A stretch of DNA of 64,000 bases from Leuconostoc inhae (GCF_019656015.1 NZ_BPKW01000009.1:1-64000); one strand, 5' to 3'; counted from the first letter of the stretch, positions 1 to 9,115 are shown. Numbers and translations: made by a program. The notes: generated from the sequence alone by a model not told the origin.

Positions 1-179
1 GTGCATCGCGACAAGCAAGTCGCTTAACCGAACAGCCCTAGATAAAAAAGAGTCCGAACTATTGACTTAGGAGCAGTCATTATGAAGTTGGTAACTAGTA
101 TTAAAAAATAATATGTAAGTTGCGAATATAACATACTACGCAGTTAGTACTTGGTAACAAATAATAAGGTGGTAATTTA

Positions 180-1184
180 ATGAATGAATTTGAAATAACT
201 ATACCAAATGATAGATCACTGATTATTGATGTGACAGATAAGGCCCTTTATAGTTATGATTTTGATAGTTACTCATTAGCGCCATTGCAAAAAGCAGCAA
301 GTATAACAATTGGAAAAAATATCAAACAATATTTACTTGAAAATGTTTCTAAAGCCGAGTTACTTCAAAAATCAGTATCAAAAAATAATATAGAATATGT
401 TGCTAATTTTACTAGCGAAGCTAGAGAAAAATTAAAAACTGGAGAATGGGCATTAGGTGTTAAAAAGAAAACAGGTGATCTGTTTGGTATTATTAAGGAT
501 AATAAAACTGGTAAAAATAAAAGCATTGTAACTTTAGATTCTAAAATTGTTGATAAGTTAGGAAATTTACCTGAACTTTCCGCAATACAGGGACAGCTAG
601 CTGAAATAACTGAGCAAATTGAAGGGTTGAATCGATTAATTGAACGGATTGAACAAGGACAATATAATGATCGCTTTGCAGGTTTTTTCAGTGCGCGACA
701 GTTAGTTGTTGAAGCATTGGCCAGTAATAATAAGGATCTTAAAAAAGATTTATTAATATCAGCCGTTAAATCGAATAATGATACAATTGCAAAGTTAATG
801 TTTGCTATACGAGAAGATGCAGATGCCTTTACTGATATGAAAACAAAAGCCAAAGATGCAAAGCGTATTGATAATTTTCTTCAAAATTCCATTGGTTATT
901 TGAATGCTTCAGTACAATTAAATTTGGTTGCCTATACTGCGATGGGTGAAAAAATGCCAGTAATAGCAACATTGGTGAATTACCAATCTTTTATTGAACA
1001 AATACTGTTAAAGCAAATTGGTGATTCAGACAAATCAGTTTCATGGAAAATTGATAATATACGTCAAGGTACAGAGGGAAAGTTCAATGAAATTTCTCAG
1101 AATATATCTAATAAAATTACTAGTTTGGTAAATAGCATGGAAAATCTTAAAATTGGAGCATCAACTAATGACGATATCGCATGA
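180..1184 (+). CDS. Hypothetical protein, 334 aa, with central coiled coil
   Basis: I do not recognise this protein family. It has no signal peptide or membrane segment, so it is probably cytoplasmic. Residues about 130-170 (LSAIQGQLAEITEQIEG and the following heptads) look like a short coiled coil. The flanking N-terminal part is mixed alpha/beta and the C-terminal half is mainly helical. The ATG follows AAGGTGG at good spacing. Its 3' end overlaps the small zinc-finger-like gene at 1168, so the two are probably translated together. Codon use is A+T-rich, and the position next to toxin-antitoxin remnants and a lone helicase suggests accessory DNA. No function is assigned. Confidence 0.7.
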   Translation: MNEFEITIPNDRSLIIDVTDKALYSYDFDSYSLAPLQKAASITIGKNIKQYLLENVSKAELLQKSVSKNNIEYVANFTSEAREKLKTGEWALGVKKKTGDLFGIIKDNKTGKNKSIVTLDSKIVDKLGNLPELSAIQGQLAEITEQIEGLNRLIERIEQGQYNDRFAGFFSARQLVVEALASNNKDLKKDLLISAVKSNNDTIAKLMFAIREDADAFTDMKTKAKDAKRIDNFLQNSIGYLNASVQLNLVAYTAMGEKMPVIATLVNYQSFIEQILLKQIGDSDKSVSWKIDNIRQGTEGKFNEISQNISNKITSLVNSMENLKIGASTNDDIA

Positions 1185-1362
1185 AAAAGTATGTAAAGTT
1201 CCCGGATGTAGCAAGGAGGTATATAGCAAAACATCATTTTTTTGTGGTGAGCATAAAAGAAGTATAAAAGAAAATAGCAAGAAGGCATTCCAAACAACTG
1301 TTGCATTAGCTGCGGCTGCTGGCGTAGTTTCAGTGAACATTAAAAAGTTTCTAAAAAAATAG
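1168..1362 (+). CDS. Small protein with C-x4-C-x11-C-x2-H zinc-finger-like motif
   Basis: The protein has 64 residues when started at the ATG at 1168, which follows GGAG by nine bases; a TTG at 1153 would add five residues. Near the N-terminus it shows CKVPGC, then CGEH, a spacing that could bind one zinc ion. A short alanine-rich hydrophobic stretch (TTVALAAAAGVVSV) and a basic tail KKFLKK follow. It overlaps the end of the 334-residue gene by 17 bases, which implies translational coupling and perhaps a shared role. The family is not recognised. The zinc site is inferred from Cys/His spacing only. Confidence 0.6.
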   Translation: MTISHEKVCKVPGCSKEVYSKTSFFCGEHKRSIKENSKKAFQTTVALAAAAGVVSVNIKKFLKK

Positions 1363-1563
1363 AAAGGTCAGTTCACAGTGTTACCGGACTCCTTTAAAAT
1401 TTGTGTAAAGAATAGATTTTAAAATATAGCTGAGTGTCTTCAAAAAACTGTAAATATTTTATGATATCAATTCATTAATGTTCTATCATCTAATCCCTAC
1501 TTGATGCACATACTGGAAAAACCATCCAATAGTTATTTAAATAAAAAAGCACCCATAGGCACT

Positions 1564-1920
1564 TCAATCTTGATCACCAAACAACAATGAGATATCCTGT
1601 CGAGTAGACAAGATATTCAAGACAAAAACTGTTTTTGAAAATTTATCTAAATAGACAAACGCAAGATAGTTTTTTTATGGCGCTTGATATTGTAAAATAG
1701 CATAACGTTTGTCGATAGTTAACAAATGATTTTTAAGCCATGGTGCACTTTCAGCACTATACGTCAACTTTGATAACCCTGTTAGAAGTTTAGTCTGCAC
1801 ATTCTTTGCATTGAGTGGGCTATGCAAATGATCACGTATGTAACTGTCAATTTTTGTTAAGTCGGATTGTGCGCTATCTAACATCACCACTTGATAATCA
1901 GTCAAGACGATACTCTGCAA
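1564..1920 (-). pseudogene. RelE/ParE-type toxin with in-frame stop (disrupted)
   Basis: The gene encodes a RelE/ParE-superfamily mRNA interferase-like toxin, the partner of the overlapping antitoxin. The open part (1675-1920) gives 81 residues with the family pattern IDSYIRDHL and ends at KRYAILQYQAP followed by TAA. Reading on in the same frame to a TGA at 1564 gives a further 36 residues (KNYLAFVYLDKF, then VLNILSTRQDI). That stretch looks like the normal C-terminal beta strands and catalytic tail of these toxins. The whole frame would encode 118 positions, a normal family length. The toxin is therefore most likely inactivated by a nonsense codon at codon 82. Start ATG 1920 overlaps the antitoxin by 23 bases. 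Confidence 0.65.
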
Positions 1921-2179
1921 CTTGTGCTAGTGGTTTTGCTTGATCACGATGATGTTCTAGGTCATACAGCCCACGATCGAGTTCTGTTTGCAAAAAAGCT
2001 AACTGCTTGTCATAAGTTTCCGGCACAGTTGTATCAAAAGGCAATTTATTCTGAGCAACAAGTTGCTTAGATGCCATGACCACAAAGGTATTAAAGTTCA
2101 AGCCAAGCGCCTCTAGTTTGGCTTGAACTTGTTGTTTTAAATCGTCATCCATGCGGATACTGGTTGCTGATGTAGTCAT
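1898..2179 (-). CDS. RelB/DinJ-type antitoxin
   Basis: This is the antitoxin of a type II toxin-antitoxin pair. It would bind the RelE-like toxin and its own promoter. The 93 residues begin with an Arc/MetJ-like ribbon-helix-helix (TSATSIRMDDDLKQQVQ, then LEALGLNFNTFVVMA), as is usual for RelB/DinJ, followed by a toxin-wrapping tail (DRGLYDLEHHRDQA). I start at 2179 because AGGAGG lies just upstream; a longer frame to 2320 reads through a terminator and an hxlR remnant. It overlaps the toxin start by 23 bases. With the toxin disrupted, the antitoxin may now be an orphan. Confidence 0.8.
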   Translation of the reverse strand: MTTSATSIRMDDDLKQQVQAKLEALGLNFNTFVVMASKQLVAQNKLPFDTTVPETYDKQLAFLQTELDRGLYDLEHHRDQAKPLAQVAEYRLD

Positions 2180-2238
2180 AATGATACCTCCTGTAGTTTT
2201 ATATCTATATTTTAACATAAAAATAATGAAGTGCCAAT

Positions 2239-2272
2239 AAAGGCCTAACGAAATGTTATTCGTTAGGCCTTT
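2239..2272. terminator. Bidirectional hairpin terminator, copy 1
   Basis: The arms AAAGGCCTAACGAA and TTCGTTAGGCCTTT pair perfectly over 14 bp around a six-base loop. Both arms are identical to those at 5717-5750, while the loops differ. It belongs to the left copy of the repeat that flanks the helicase gene. Confidence 0.75.
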
Positions 2273-2276
2273 AATT

Positions 2277-2415
2277 TTACCCATGATAACGCCCATACCA
2301 AGCTTTAATTTCAGGGACAAGTTCTAATAAATACAACCCCTTATACGTAAAATGATAGGCGATTTATGGTGATTAGTCGGTAAGTGGTCTCTTGTGATGA
2401 TACAGTTTTTTGCTT
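2277..2415 (-). pseudogene. Decayed 3' fragment of an hxlR-family regulator gene
   Basis: On the minus strand this stretch reads GLYLLELVPEIKAWYGRYHG followed by TAA. That almost matches the C-terminus of the intact regulator at 5776-6081, which ends LVPEIKNWYGRYHE. Upstream, FTYKGL and IAYHF still match, but one base is missing in the codons matching TNPPQ, which breaks the frame. Matching stops near 2415, so roughly the first 55 codons are gone. It is a remnant, not a gene. Its only likely role is as evidence of a rearrangement around the helicase. Confidence 0.8.
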
Positions 2416-2529
2416 ATAATTCAACTAGGTTGTAAAATATAACGTAACAATTATAAAAATTTTTAGAGGAACTGATGTAATTATTTGCGTATCATTGAAT
2501 TTAATTAATTTTCATGCACAGGGGGCTAT

Positions 2530-5500
2530 ATGGAAAGCAATAAACAACGTGTCAATATTATTAAGGCATTACAGCTGATCGACCAGATAGGGGAGTCGTT
2601 ATTACCTAAAAATATTGATTTTAATCAAACATCGCCATTGGATCTTACTGCAATTGAAGTTGTAAACTCATCATTCTTTGAGACATTGTTTCCTAATGAA
2701 ATTGCTAAAATAGTAACAAAAAATAAAAAAGAAAATAAACATGAAAAAACTGAAGATTTGATTTTTCCAGTCTTCTTTGGGATATATCAAGGGCAAAAAC
2801 TTCGAGATGCTATCAAGTCAGATGATTTATCCGAGGTAGTGGAAGTAGATAAAAATAAGAATTTTGCGGCAATGATGATATTTAATAAAGATTTTGAAAT
2901 TGTATCAGGTGCAACTTTTGTGCCTGTTAATACGATTTTATTGAGTGACATTAATGACGTATCTGAAAAAACGAAAAATTTTGAACAAAAGCTTGAAACG
3001 GTATACCAAGATTTTATTGATGATGATTTAAGTTTTGCTGAGAAATTGCAGAAAATCAATCAGTTCATCCGTTTCAATTTTGCAGTGGCATCTGATGAAA
3101 TTGATTACGTCATGCCAGTTCATAAAAACAAAGTGACGAATTTACATTCTTTTTTTACCAATGATATTGAGTCGATTTTAGCAGGTGGTAGTGAACATTA
3201 TGGCAATGTTAAGCGGTATATTGATGGTTTTGATGCACAAAAACGAGTTGATCTGGAAGGTGAAGACAAATCAATTTATAGTGATATCTTGAATCCCGCT
3301 AAATTTCCTGATAGTCGATGGCCTTCTAATCCAAGCCATGCCTTATCACTTATGCAACAAGTTGCAGTGAACTTGGCAATTAATGATAAAAATAATATTA
3401 GATCTGTGAATGGGCCACCAGGAACAGGGAAGACAACGCTATTAAAAGACATTTTTGCAGATATGATGGTCAAGCAATCTGAGCAATTGGCCAATTTAAC
3501 TGACCCTAAAAGTGCAATCGTTAAAGGTGAGCACTTTGCATGGGATCAAGAAAACCCGAAATTTCATATTGATTATCATTTAGCACCTGAATTGATGGGT
3601 TATGGCATTGTTGTTGCTAGTTCGAATAATGCAGCCGTAGAAAACATTTCAAAAGAATTACCTCAATTACCCGATTTAGACACTAATGAATATGCCATCG
3701 ATTATTTCAAAGAAGCTTATTCAAAACAATATGATAAACCAACACCTGACAAAACATGGGGATTTTTTTCAGCGCCTGGTGGGAACACAAAAAATCGAGA
3801 TAATTTAATGTCTGGATTACAAGCTATTATTACTTCTGCGGCTGAAGCGGAAGCTATTGGCGATTGGCAGAGCACACGCGAACAATTTTTAGCCACGTTG
3901 CAAGAGGTACGAGATATTAAACAGCGTACTGCAGAATACTTTATGGACATTCAAGCATATGAGAAAGCCAGAGATTCAATGGTTACTGATAGTGATGCGA
4001 GTGAATTAACTGCTTTAGAAAAAGAATTAGTTTTGTCTCGGAAAGATGTCATTCAGGGTGAGCAAGAATCAGAAGCGTTTGACAATAAAATTAACACATT
4101 AAATGGTCAAATTAAGAACGAAATTGCAGCAAAACCTACGGGATTTTTAATGTCTAAGAAACGACGAGGGCAGGCTAAAGAAATTAAGGCATATATTAGT
4201 AAGTTGAATGATAGTATTCGTGATTTAATTGTTAAGCAAGATCTAGCGGATGAAAAAAAGAAGCAGGCAAGTAGGTATGCTAACCAAATTGAACAGAAAA
4301 TAAAATTATTAGCAGAGAAAGTAGCACACAGCAAAGCGACATTATTAAAACTAAAAATAGCATATGACAAAGCAATGGCATATTTTAAAAATCTAAAAAA
4401 CGTTAAGGTTTTGGATAGTGAATTTTGGTATAACGAAACAAATGAACAAATTCAACTGTCAACTTTATGGTTTGATGACAGGTTTCGTGAATTACAAGCT
4501 CGCACATTCGTAGAAGCAATGAAAGTTCGCAAATTGGCAATTATTCACATTGTTCAAGATAAGAAGAACAATCCTTTTGTGCATGTATTGAATCAAACAT
4601 GGCCTAAAAAAAATTTAATTGCGGCGCAAAATCCTAAGGTAATTAATCATTCCTGGGGTGTTATACAATTTCTAGTACCCGTTATCAGTTCGACGTTTGC
4701 CTCGTTTGGTTCGTTTTTTGGATCTATGGGTGAAGGCAGTATCGATAATTTGTTTATTGATGAAGCAGGACAAGCTCTGCCTGTCCAAGCGCTTGGCGCT
4801 TTTTGGCGGTCAAAGCGTGTCATGGCTGTCGGTGATCCATCGCAAATTGCACCTGTGCAATTGACTGAAGAATCTATGTTAAACCAAATTAAGAATTACT
4901 ATGGTATTAAAACGAATATTTTTACAAATCCAGAGGCTTCAATTCAAGTTCTTGCTGATCGTGCAAGCCAGTTTGGTGGTAATTTAGAAAGTGGCTGGGT
5001 TGGTATACCATTATGGGTGCACCGCCGTTGTTTAGATCCGATGTTTTCAATTGCGAACCGCATTTCCTATCATAATAAAATGGTTCAAGGCAGTGACCAT
5101 GAGGTTGGATCAGCGTATTGGTTTGATGTTCAAGGAAATGCGACAAACCAACAATTTGTTCCAGATCATAAGAAATGGCTGGAAGCAGCAATTCAACAAA
5201 GACTGGCGATTTCGCAAGAAGGTGACCTTGAAAACAACGAAGCTGTTAAAAAAGCAACGTCAATAACGCTTGCTGATATTTATGTTATTTCGCCATTTCA
5301 GATTGTTGCAGAAAAAATGTCAGAGATAAACAAACCAATTGGCATAACGGAAAAAGACTTTAAGCTGTGGAGAAAAAATAATGTCGGGACTACGCACAAG
5401 TTTCAAGGTAAAGAAGCTAAAGTTGTATTTTTCATACTTGGTGCGGACGAAAACAGTGCAGGATCGATAACGTGGGCAACTCGCGAACCTAATTTGTTAA

Positions 5501-5700
5501 ACGTAGCTATTACAAGAGCCCAAAAAGAATTTTATCTCATTGGCGATAAGACAGCTTTTGGTACGTTTAAAAATTTAGATGTTACGGCAGAATGTATGTC
5601 ACGTAAAGCAAGTCCTGTATGGCAAATGATTCAATCAAGGATGGCGAATACTAAATTATCAAACTCTGAGATTACCAATTCCTATTTTAGTGAAAAATAA
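2530..5700 (+). CDS. SF1 (Upf1/Dna2-like) DNA/RNA helicase, 1056 aa
   Basis: This is a predicted superfamily 1B nucleic-acid helicase. The Walker A motif NGPPGTGKT is at residues 294-302, motif II IDEAGQA near 743, motif III GDPSQIAPVQ from 768, motif V GTTHKFQGKE at 953-962 and motif VI AITRAQ from 993. These are the two RecA-like lobes of the AAA_11/AAA_12 type. Residues about 490-620 are highly charged and predicted coiled coil, inserted between motif I and motif II. The N-terminal 270 residues match nothing I recognise. ATG 2530 follows AGGGGG. The gene stands alone between two copies of an hxlR 3' end, so it was probably acquired. Large stand-alone helicases of this sort are often found in phage-defence loci, but no partner nuclease is visible here. 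Confidence 0.85.
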   Translation: MESNKQRVNIIKALQLIDQIGESLLPKNIDFNQTSPLDLTAIEVVNSSFFETLFPNEIAKIVTKNKKENKHEKTEDLIFPVFFGIYQGQKLRDAIKSDDLSEVVEVDKNKNFAAMMIFNKDFEIVSGATFVPVNTILLSDINDVSEKTKNFEQKLETVYQDFIDDDLSFAEKLQKINQFIRFNFAVASDEIDYVMPVHKNKVTNLHSFFTNDIESILAGGSEHYGNVKRYIDGFDAQKRVDLEGEDKSIYSDILNPAKFPDSRWPSNPSHALSLMQQVAVNLAINDKNNIRSVNGPPGTGKTTLLKDIFADMMVKQSEQLANLTDPKSAIVKGEHFAWDQENPKFHIDYHLAPELMGYGIVVASSNNAAVENISKELPQLPDLDTNEYAIDYFKEAYSKQYDKPTPDKTWGFFSAPGGNTKNRDNLMSGLQAIITSAAEAEAIGDWQSTREQFLATLQEVRDIKQRTAEYFMDIQAYEKARDSMVTDSDASELTALEKELVLSRKDVIQGEQESEAFDNKINTLNGQIKNEIAAKPTGFLMSKKRRGQAKEIKAYISKLNDSIRDLIVKQDLADEKKKQASRYANQIEQKIKLLAEKVAHSKATLLKLKIAYDKAMAYFKNLKNVKVLDSEFWYNETNEQIQLSTLWFDDRFRELQARTFVEAMKVRKLAIIHIVQDKKNNPFVHVLNQTWPKKNLIAAQNPKVINHSWGVIQFLVPVISSTFASFGSFFGSMGEGSIDNLFIDEAGQALPVQALGAFWRSKRVMAVGDPSQIAPVQLTEESMLNQIKNYYGIKTNIFTNPEASIQVLADRASQFGGNLESGWVGIPLWVHRRCLDPMFSIANRISYHNKMVQGSDHEVGSAYWFDVQGNATNQQFVPDHKKWLEAAIQQRLAISQEGDLENNEAVKKATSITLADIYVISPFQIVAEKMSEINKPIGITEKDFKLWRKNNVGTTHKFQGKEAKVVFFILGADENSAGSITWATREPNLLNVAITRAQKEFYLIGDKTAFGTFKNLDVTAECMSRKASPVWQMIQSRMANTKLSNSEITNSYFSEK

Positions 5701-5710
5701 GCGTGTTGAT

Positions 5711-5910
5711 GGCAATAAAGGCCTAACGAATAAAATTTCGTTAGGCCTTTAATCTGTTCTAAAATAATTCAATCATTACTCATGATAACGCCCATACCAA
5801 TTCTTAATTTCAGGGACAAGTTCTAATAAATACAGCCCCTTATCCGTAAAATGATAGGCAATTTGTGGTGGATTAGTAGGTAAATTCTCGCGCGTAATGA
5901 TACCAGTTGC
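5711..5910 (+). repeat. Right direct repeat flanking the helicase gene
   Basis: This is the intact counterpart of the decayed copy at 2233-2415. It includes the terminator and the last third of the functional hxlR gene. Together the two copies bracket the helicase gene in the same orientation. Confidence 0.75.
5717..5750. terminator. Bidirectional terminator between helicase and hxlR
   Basis: A perfect 14-bp hairpin with arms AAAGGCCTAACGAA and TTCGTTAGGCCTTT and loop TAAAAT has A and T runs on both sides. It can end transcription of both convergent genes. It is the second copy of the hairpin at 2239-2272. Confidence 0.8.
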
Positions 5911-6081
5911 TTCGAGATCTTTTATTCGAGTCGATAGAATTCTAGGATTGATGCTGGGAATATGACTTTTCATCATGCCATAGTGATTATGTCCGTCGTG
6001 GATAGCCTGTAAAATGTCAACGGTGAACTTTCCTTTGACAACGTCGATTGTAGATTGGACAGGGCAATTAGCTGTTGGCAT
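5776..6081 (-). CDS. HxlR-family winged-helix transcriptional regulator
   Basis: This 101-residue DNA-binding regulator is typical for the family in length and layout. It has an N-terminal NCPVQSTIDVVKGKF with the conserved Cys6, a winged helix through HYGMMKSHIPSINPRILSTR, and the usual LPTNPPQIAYHFTDKG wing. HxlR proteins often sense thiol or electrophile stress through this cysteine. The gene is divergent from the ABC exporter at 6162 and probably controls it and itself from the 80-bp gap. Its 3' third is duplicated at 2277-2415. Confidence 0.9.
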   Translation of the reverse strand: MPTANCPVQSTIDVVKGKFTVDILQAIHDGHNHYGMMKSHIPSINPRILSTRIKDLEATGIITRENLPTNPPQIAYHFTDKGLYLLELVPEIKNWYGRYHE

Positions 6082-6100
6082 AGTATACTTTTTTTCCCTT

Positions 6101-6146
6101 CTTGTGAAAAATTAGTAATCGTTTATTATATTAAATATATCACAAG
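6101..6146. promoter_or_regulatory. Possible HxlR operator: spaced inverted repeat
   Basis: CTTGTGA (6101-6107) and TCACAAG (6140-6146) are perfect inverted copies centred in the gap between hxlR and the ABC operon. They flank the A+T-rich section that must contain both promoters. A role as regulator binding sites is inferred from symmetry and position only. Confidence 0.4.
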
Positions 6147-6161
6147 GGAGGCAATAAGCCA

Positions 6162-6914
6162 ATGTCAAAAAGCAATATCATTAAAGTACAGCAGTTATCC
6201 AAGCACTATGAGAATCATAAGATTTTAGAAAATATTGATTTAGATATTTTCGAGTCGGATTTTACTGTCATTATGGGACCTTCAGGCGCTGGGAAATCAA
6301 CGCTACTACAAAATATATCAACGATGGATAAACCTACTAGTGGCAAAGTTATATTTAACCAACAAGATCTCACACAATTCACGGATAAAAAATTATCACA
6401 GTTTAGAAAAAAAGATATTGGTTTTATTTTCCAGTCATTTAATCTCATTGAACACTTGAGTGTTTTGGAAAATGTTTGTTTGCCGGGCTTATTACTAAAA
6501 TCAGAGTCTAAACAACAGGTGATCCAACGCGCTAAGCAACTGCTTACCGGATTAGGACTGGATGGTCATATGGACCAAGCTATTACACACTTATCCGGTG
6601 GTCAAAAACAACGTGTGGCCATTGCTAGAAGTCTGATTAATCAACCTAAAATTTTGTTCGCTGATGAACCAACAGGCGCCCTAGATTCGACTGCTGGTAT
6701 TGAGGTGCTTGATAGTCTCACGTTGAATAATCAAAATGGTCAAACAATTGTTATGGTGACACATGATTTAAAAGCTGCCCTTCGTGCTGATCGTATTTTG
6801 TTTATTAAAGACGGTAAAATTTTTGGGGACAGAAACTTTACGCCTTATGATGCTAGTCAAATTAAAGCAAGACGAACAGAAATTGAATCTTGGTTACAAG
6901 AAATGGGGTGGTAA
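6162..6914 (+). CDS. ABC transporter ATP-binding protein (LolD/MacB/BceA type)
   Basis: This is the cytoplasmic ATPase of an FtsX-type ABC exporter. The Walker A motif GPSGAGKS is at residues 39-46, followed by the Q-loop FIFQSFNL, signature LSGGQKQR near 144, Walker B ILFADEP and D-loop GALD. At 250 residues it matches the MacB/BceA/LolD group, which moves peptides, lipids or antibiotics rather than small nutrients. GGGAGG lies upstream of ATG 6162. The stop is one base before the permease start, so the genes form one operon. The divergent HxlR gene is the likely regulator. Confidence 0.9.
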   Translation: MSKSNIIKVQQLSKHYENHKILENIDLDIFESDFTVIMGPSGAGKSTLLQNISTMDKPTSGKVIFNQQDLTQFTDKKLSQFRKKDIGFIFQSFNLIEHLSVLENVCLPGLLLKSESKQQVIQRAKQLLTGLGLDGHMDQAITHLSGGQKQRVAIARSLINQPKILFADEPTGALDSTAGIEVLDSLTLNNQNGQTIVMVTHDLKAALRADRILFIKDGKIFGDRNFTPYDASQIKARRTEIESWLQEMGW

Positions 6915-6915
6915 T

Positions 6916-9115
6916 ATGCGAAAAATTATTAAATCACTCATTATGGGGCAAAAAACCTTTATGGTAACTATCGCCTTATTAACTTTTGTATCGGCACTGA
7001 CAAGTATGACAATTTTAACTGCTTATCGCGCTAACATTTCCCAATATCGATCAGCTTATCGTACGGATCAACTACCCGATGTACTTGTTAAAATGGACAA
7101 TGATAACGATATAACAACTGGTATAAAATCGCTTAAAAACGTTAAAAATGTCACTTCTAAAGTAGGTATTGTGTCACAAGTCATGGCCAAAAATGACGAA
7201 AATGTTGCGTTATTTATTTCAAATGATGTCTCAAATCTTAATTTAAAAGTACCAGATAATCATAAGATTATATTATCTTCTTATCTTAAATCAAGTGATA
7301 ATTTTAAAGTTGGTGACACTTTTAAAATTGGGCAACAACAATTAACAGTTCAAGGATTTTATGATGATCACTTACTTGGCAGCCCATTGTTTAAATATAA
7401 GCAAGGCATTGTCTCTAAAGAAACAATGCAAATCTTACAGTCACAAAAGGGACAACAAAAAAGTCAATTAGCGTTTGTTAATGCTGTGAAAAAAGCTGAA
7501 AACAGCAGTAACTTATTATCAGATTATCCAGACAGATTACAAGCGGATTTGATTTATGACAAAGGCTACATTCAAAAAGCCTATACAATGTTACCAACAA
7601 TTGTGGCACTTGTCATTATTCTAGCTGCGGTATTTTTATTTGGTATTTGTTTATTTGTCATGCGTTTTGCGCTTTTGTCTGGTATTGATAAAGATCGCCA
7701 GAAGATTGCAACCTTTAAGACGCTAGGAATGACTAATCGACAAGTTAATTTGGCATATGTGATGTCTTATTTAGGCAGTAATCTGGTTGGGTTATTTGGC
7801 GCCGTGGTGGCTAGTTTTTGGACAAGTAACCTAGCTTTCAAATTTTTCTGGCAGTTAAATGGTTTGACAAGTGCGCAACACGTGCCGATTAATATAATCA
7901 TTGTGTCAATCATTACACTGATTATGGTCGGTTTTTCTACAATCATTATTTTATTATCACTTAGGCCAGTTGGATCAATTTCACCAGCAGCAGCTTTTCA
8001 AGGTAGTCAGAGTAAAGTCATCTCAAGTAGCGGGCATTTAAAATTAACCAAAAGCAAGATGCCACTTCAAATTGCCTTAGCATTTAAAGATTATAGGCAA
8101 AAGATTGGTCATTATATGACTTTCACTTTAGTGATTAGCTTGTTTGTATTTTTGAGTTTAATGATTATGACTCTAAATCAGGGCTTTAAAGGAAAAATTA
8201 ATGGTTTGTTTGGTTTACCAAGCGTTGACCTGATCATGCAAACACCAAATGATACACTGCGTCATGAATCATTACAAAAAATCAATACGATAACACCAAT
8301 TAAATCGAGTGGTTATAACCAAGAGACGAAAATTCTTCTAAGTAAAGACGTGATACCAGTACATCGATATAGTCAAATACCGCATGAAATAAAGGTATTA
8401 TCAGGACATCAACCGAAACAGTCAAAAGACCTCTTGCTATCAAGTAATCTCATGAAAACGTTGCATCTGAGTGTCGGCCAAACGGTTCGCGTCAAAACAG
8501 TAACAAATGACAGTTGTTGGTACGTATCAAACAATTAACAATTTGGGAAAAGAAGCCTATAGTCTTATTGATACAAAGTTACCCATGACAACGATCTATA
8601 TTAATTTAAAAAAGACAACTAACAAGAATAACTTGTTAACGCGCCTTTCACACGAGAATGTACAATTAATCGATACAAGTGCCAGCTCCAAAAATTTAAC
8701 TATGAGTATTCAACGTGCGGTTAAGGCGTTAGCTAATATCATTTTACTGTTAACACTTATTATTTCTGGTTTGTTTGTTTATCTTGTCAGTTATCTGACG
8801 ATTGAAACAGAAAAGAGGCAAATAGCGTTGAAAAAAATGTTAGGTTTTACCAATCAAGCATTAAGAATTCAGTATTTACTCCGAGCAGGATTTGCATTGA
8901 TATTAGGTATTGTCATCAGTTTGATACTTAACAAATTCATTGGATCTGTTTTAATCAATAGTTTAGTGAGCTTGGGTGGATTAACCAAGCTGAGTGTGGC
9001 ATTACCATTATCATATGATGTGTTCATCATCGCGTTACTGGTTTGTGAAAGTAGTTTGATTGTTTTAGTTGCAAGTCAACGAATAACAAAAATTAAAATT
9101 GGAGACTTTTTATGA
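6916..9115 (+). pseudogene. FtsX-family ABC permease, split by a frameshift
   Basis: This would be the membrane partner of the ATPase upstream. Frame one (6916-8538) carries the first FtsX domain with a membrane segment at residues 13-35 and three more around residues 220-355, then the start of the second domain. It stops soon after GQTVRVKTVTN. Frame two resumes at 8507 with MTVVGTYQTINN and holds the last three membrane segments, ending at 9115. Going from frame one to frame two needs one base fewer around 8504-8509 (ACAAAT), which would give VKTVTMTVVGTYQ in a single reading. The joined protein would have about 733 residues, a normal length. Either the permease is broken, two halves are made, or there is a sequencing error. 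No slippery heptamer is visible. Confidence 0.75.

Larger units (their letters stand above)
2233..2415 (+). repeat. Left direct repeat flanking the helicase gene
   Basis: This segment is a diverged direct copy of about 5711-5910. Both contain the same terminator followed by the 3' end of an hxlR gene, e.g. the shared stretch CATGATAACGCCCATACCA and GGGACAAGTTCTAATAAATA. Copy 1 has lost about 22 bases between terminator and gene end, has a 1-base deletion, and carries scattered substitutions. The pair brackets the 1056-residue helicase gene. Confidence 0.8.

Noticed and set aside
1-179. A gene or mobile-element end in the first 179 bases
   Set aside because: Only a ten-codon frame at 82-111 and no inverted repeat or transposase match was found; nothing can be supported.
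2180-2320. Longer antitoxin reading frame starting at 2320
   Set aside because: It would cross a terminator and the hxlR remnant; the ATG at 2179 has a strong ribosome site.
8501-8515. Programmed ribosomal frameshift in the FtsX permease
   Set aside because: No slippery heptamer or clear downstream stimulator; a simple base gain fits better.
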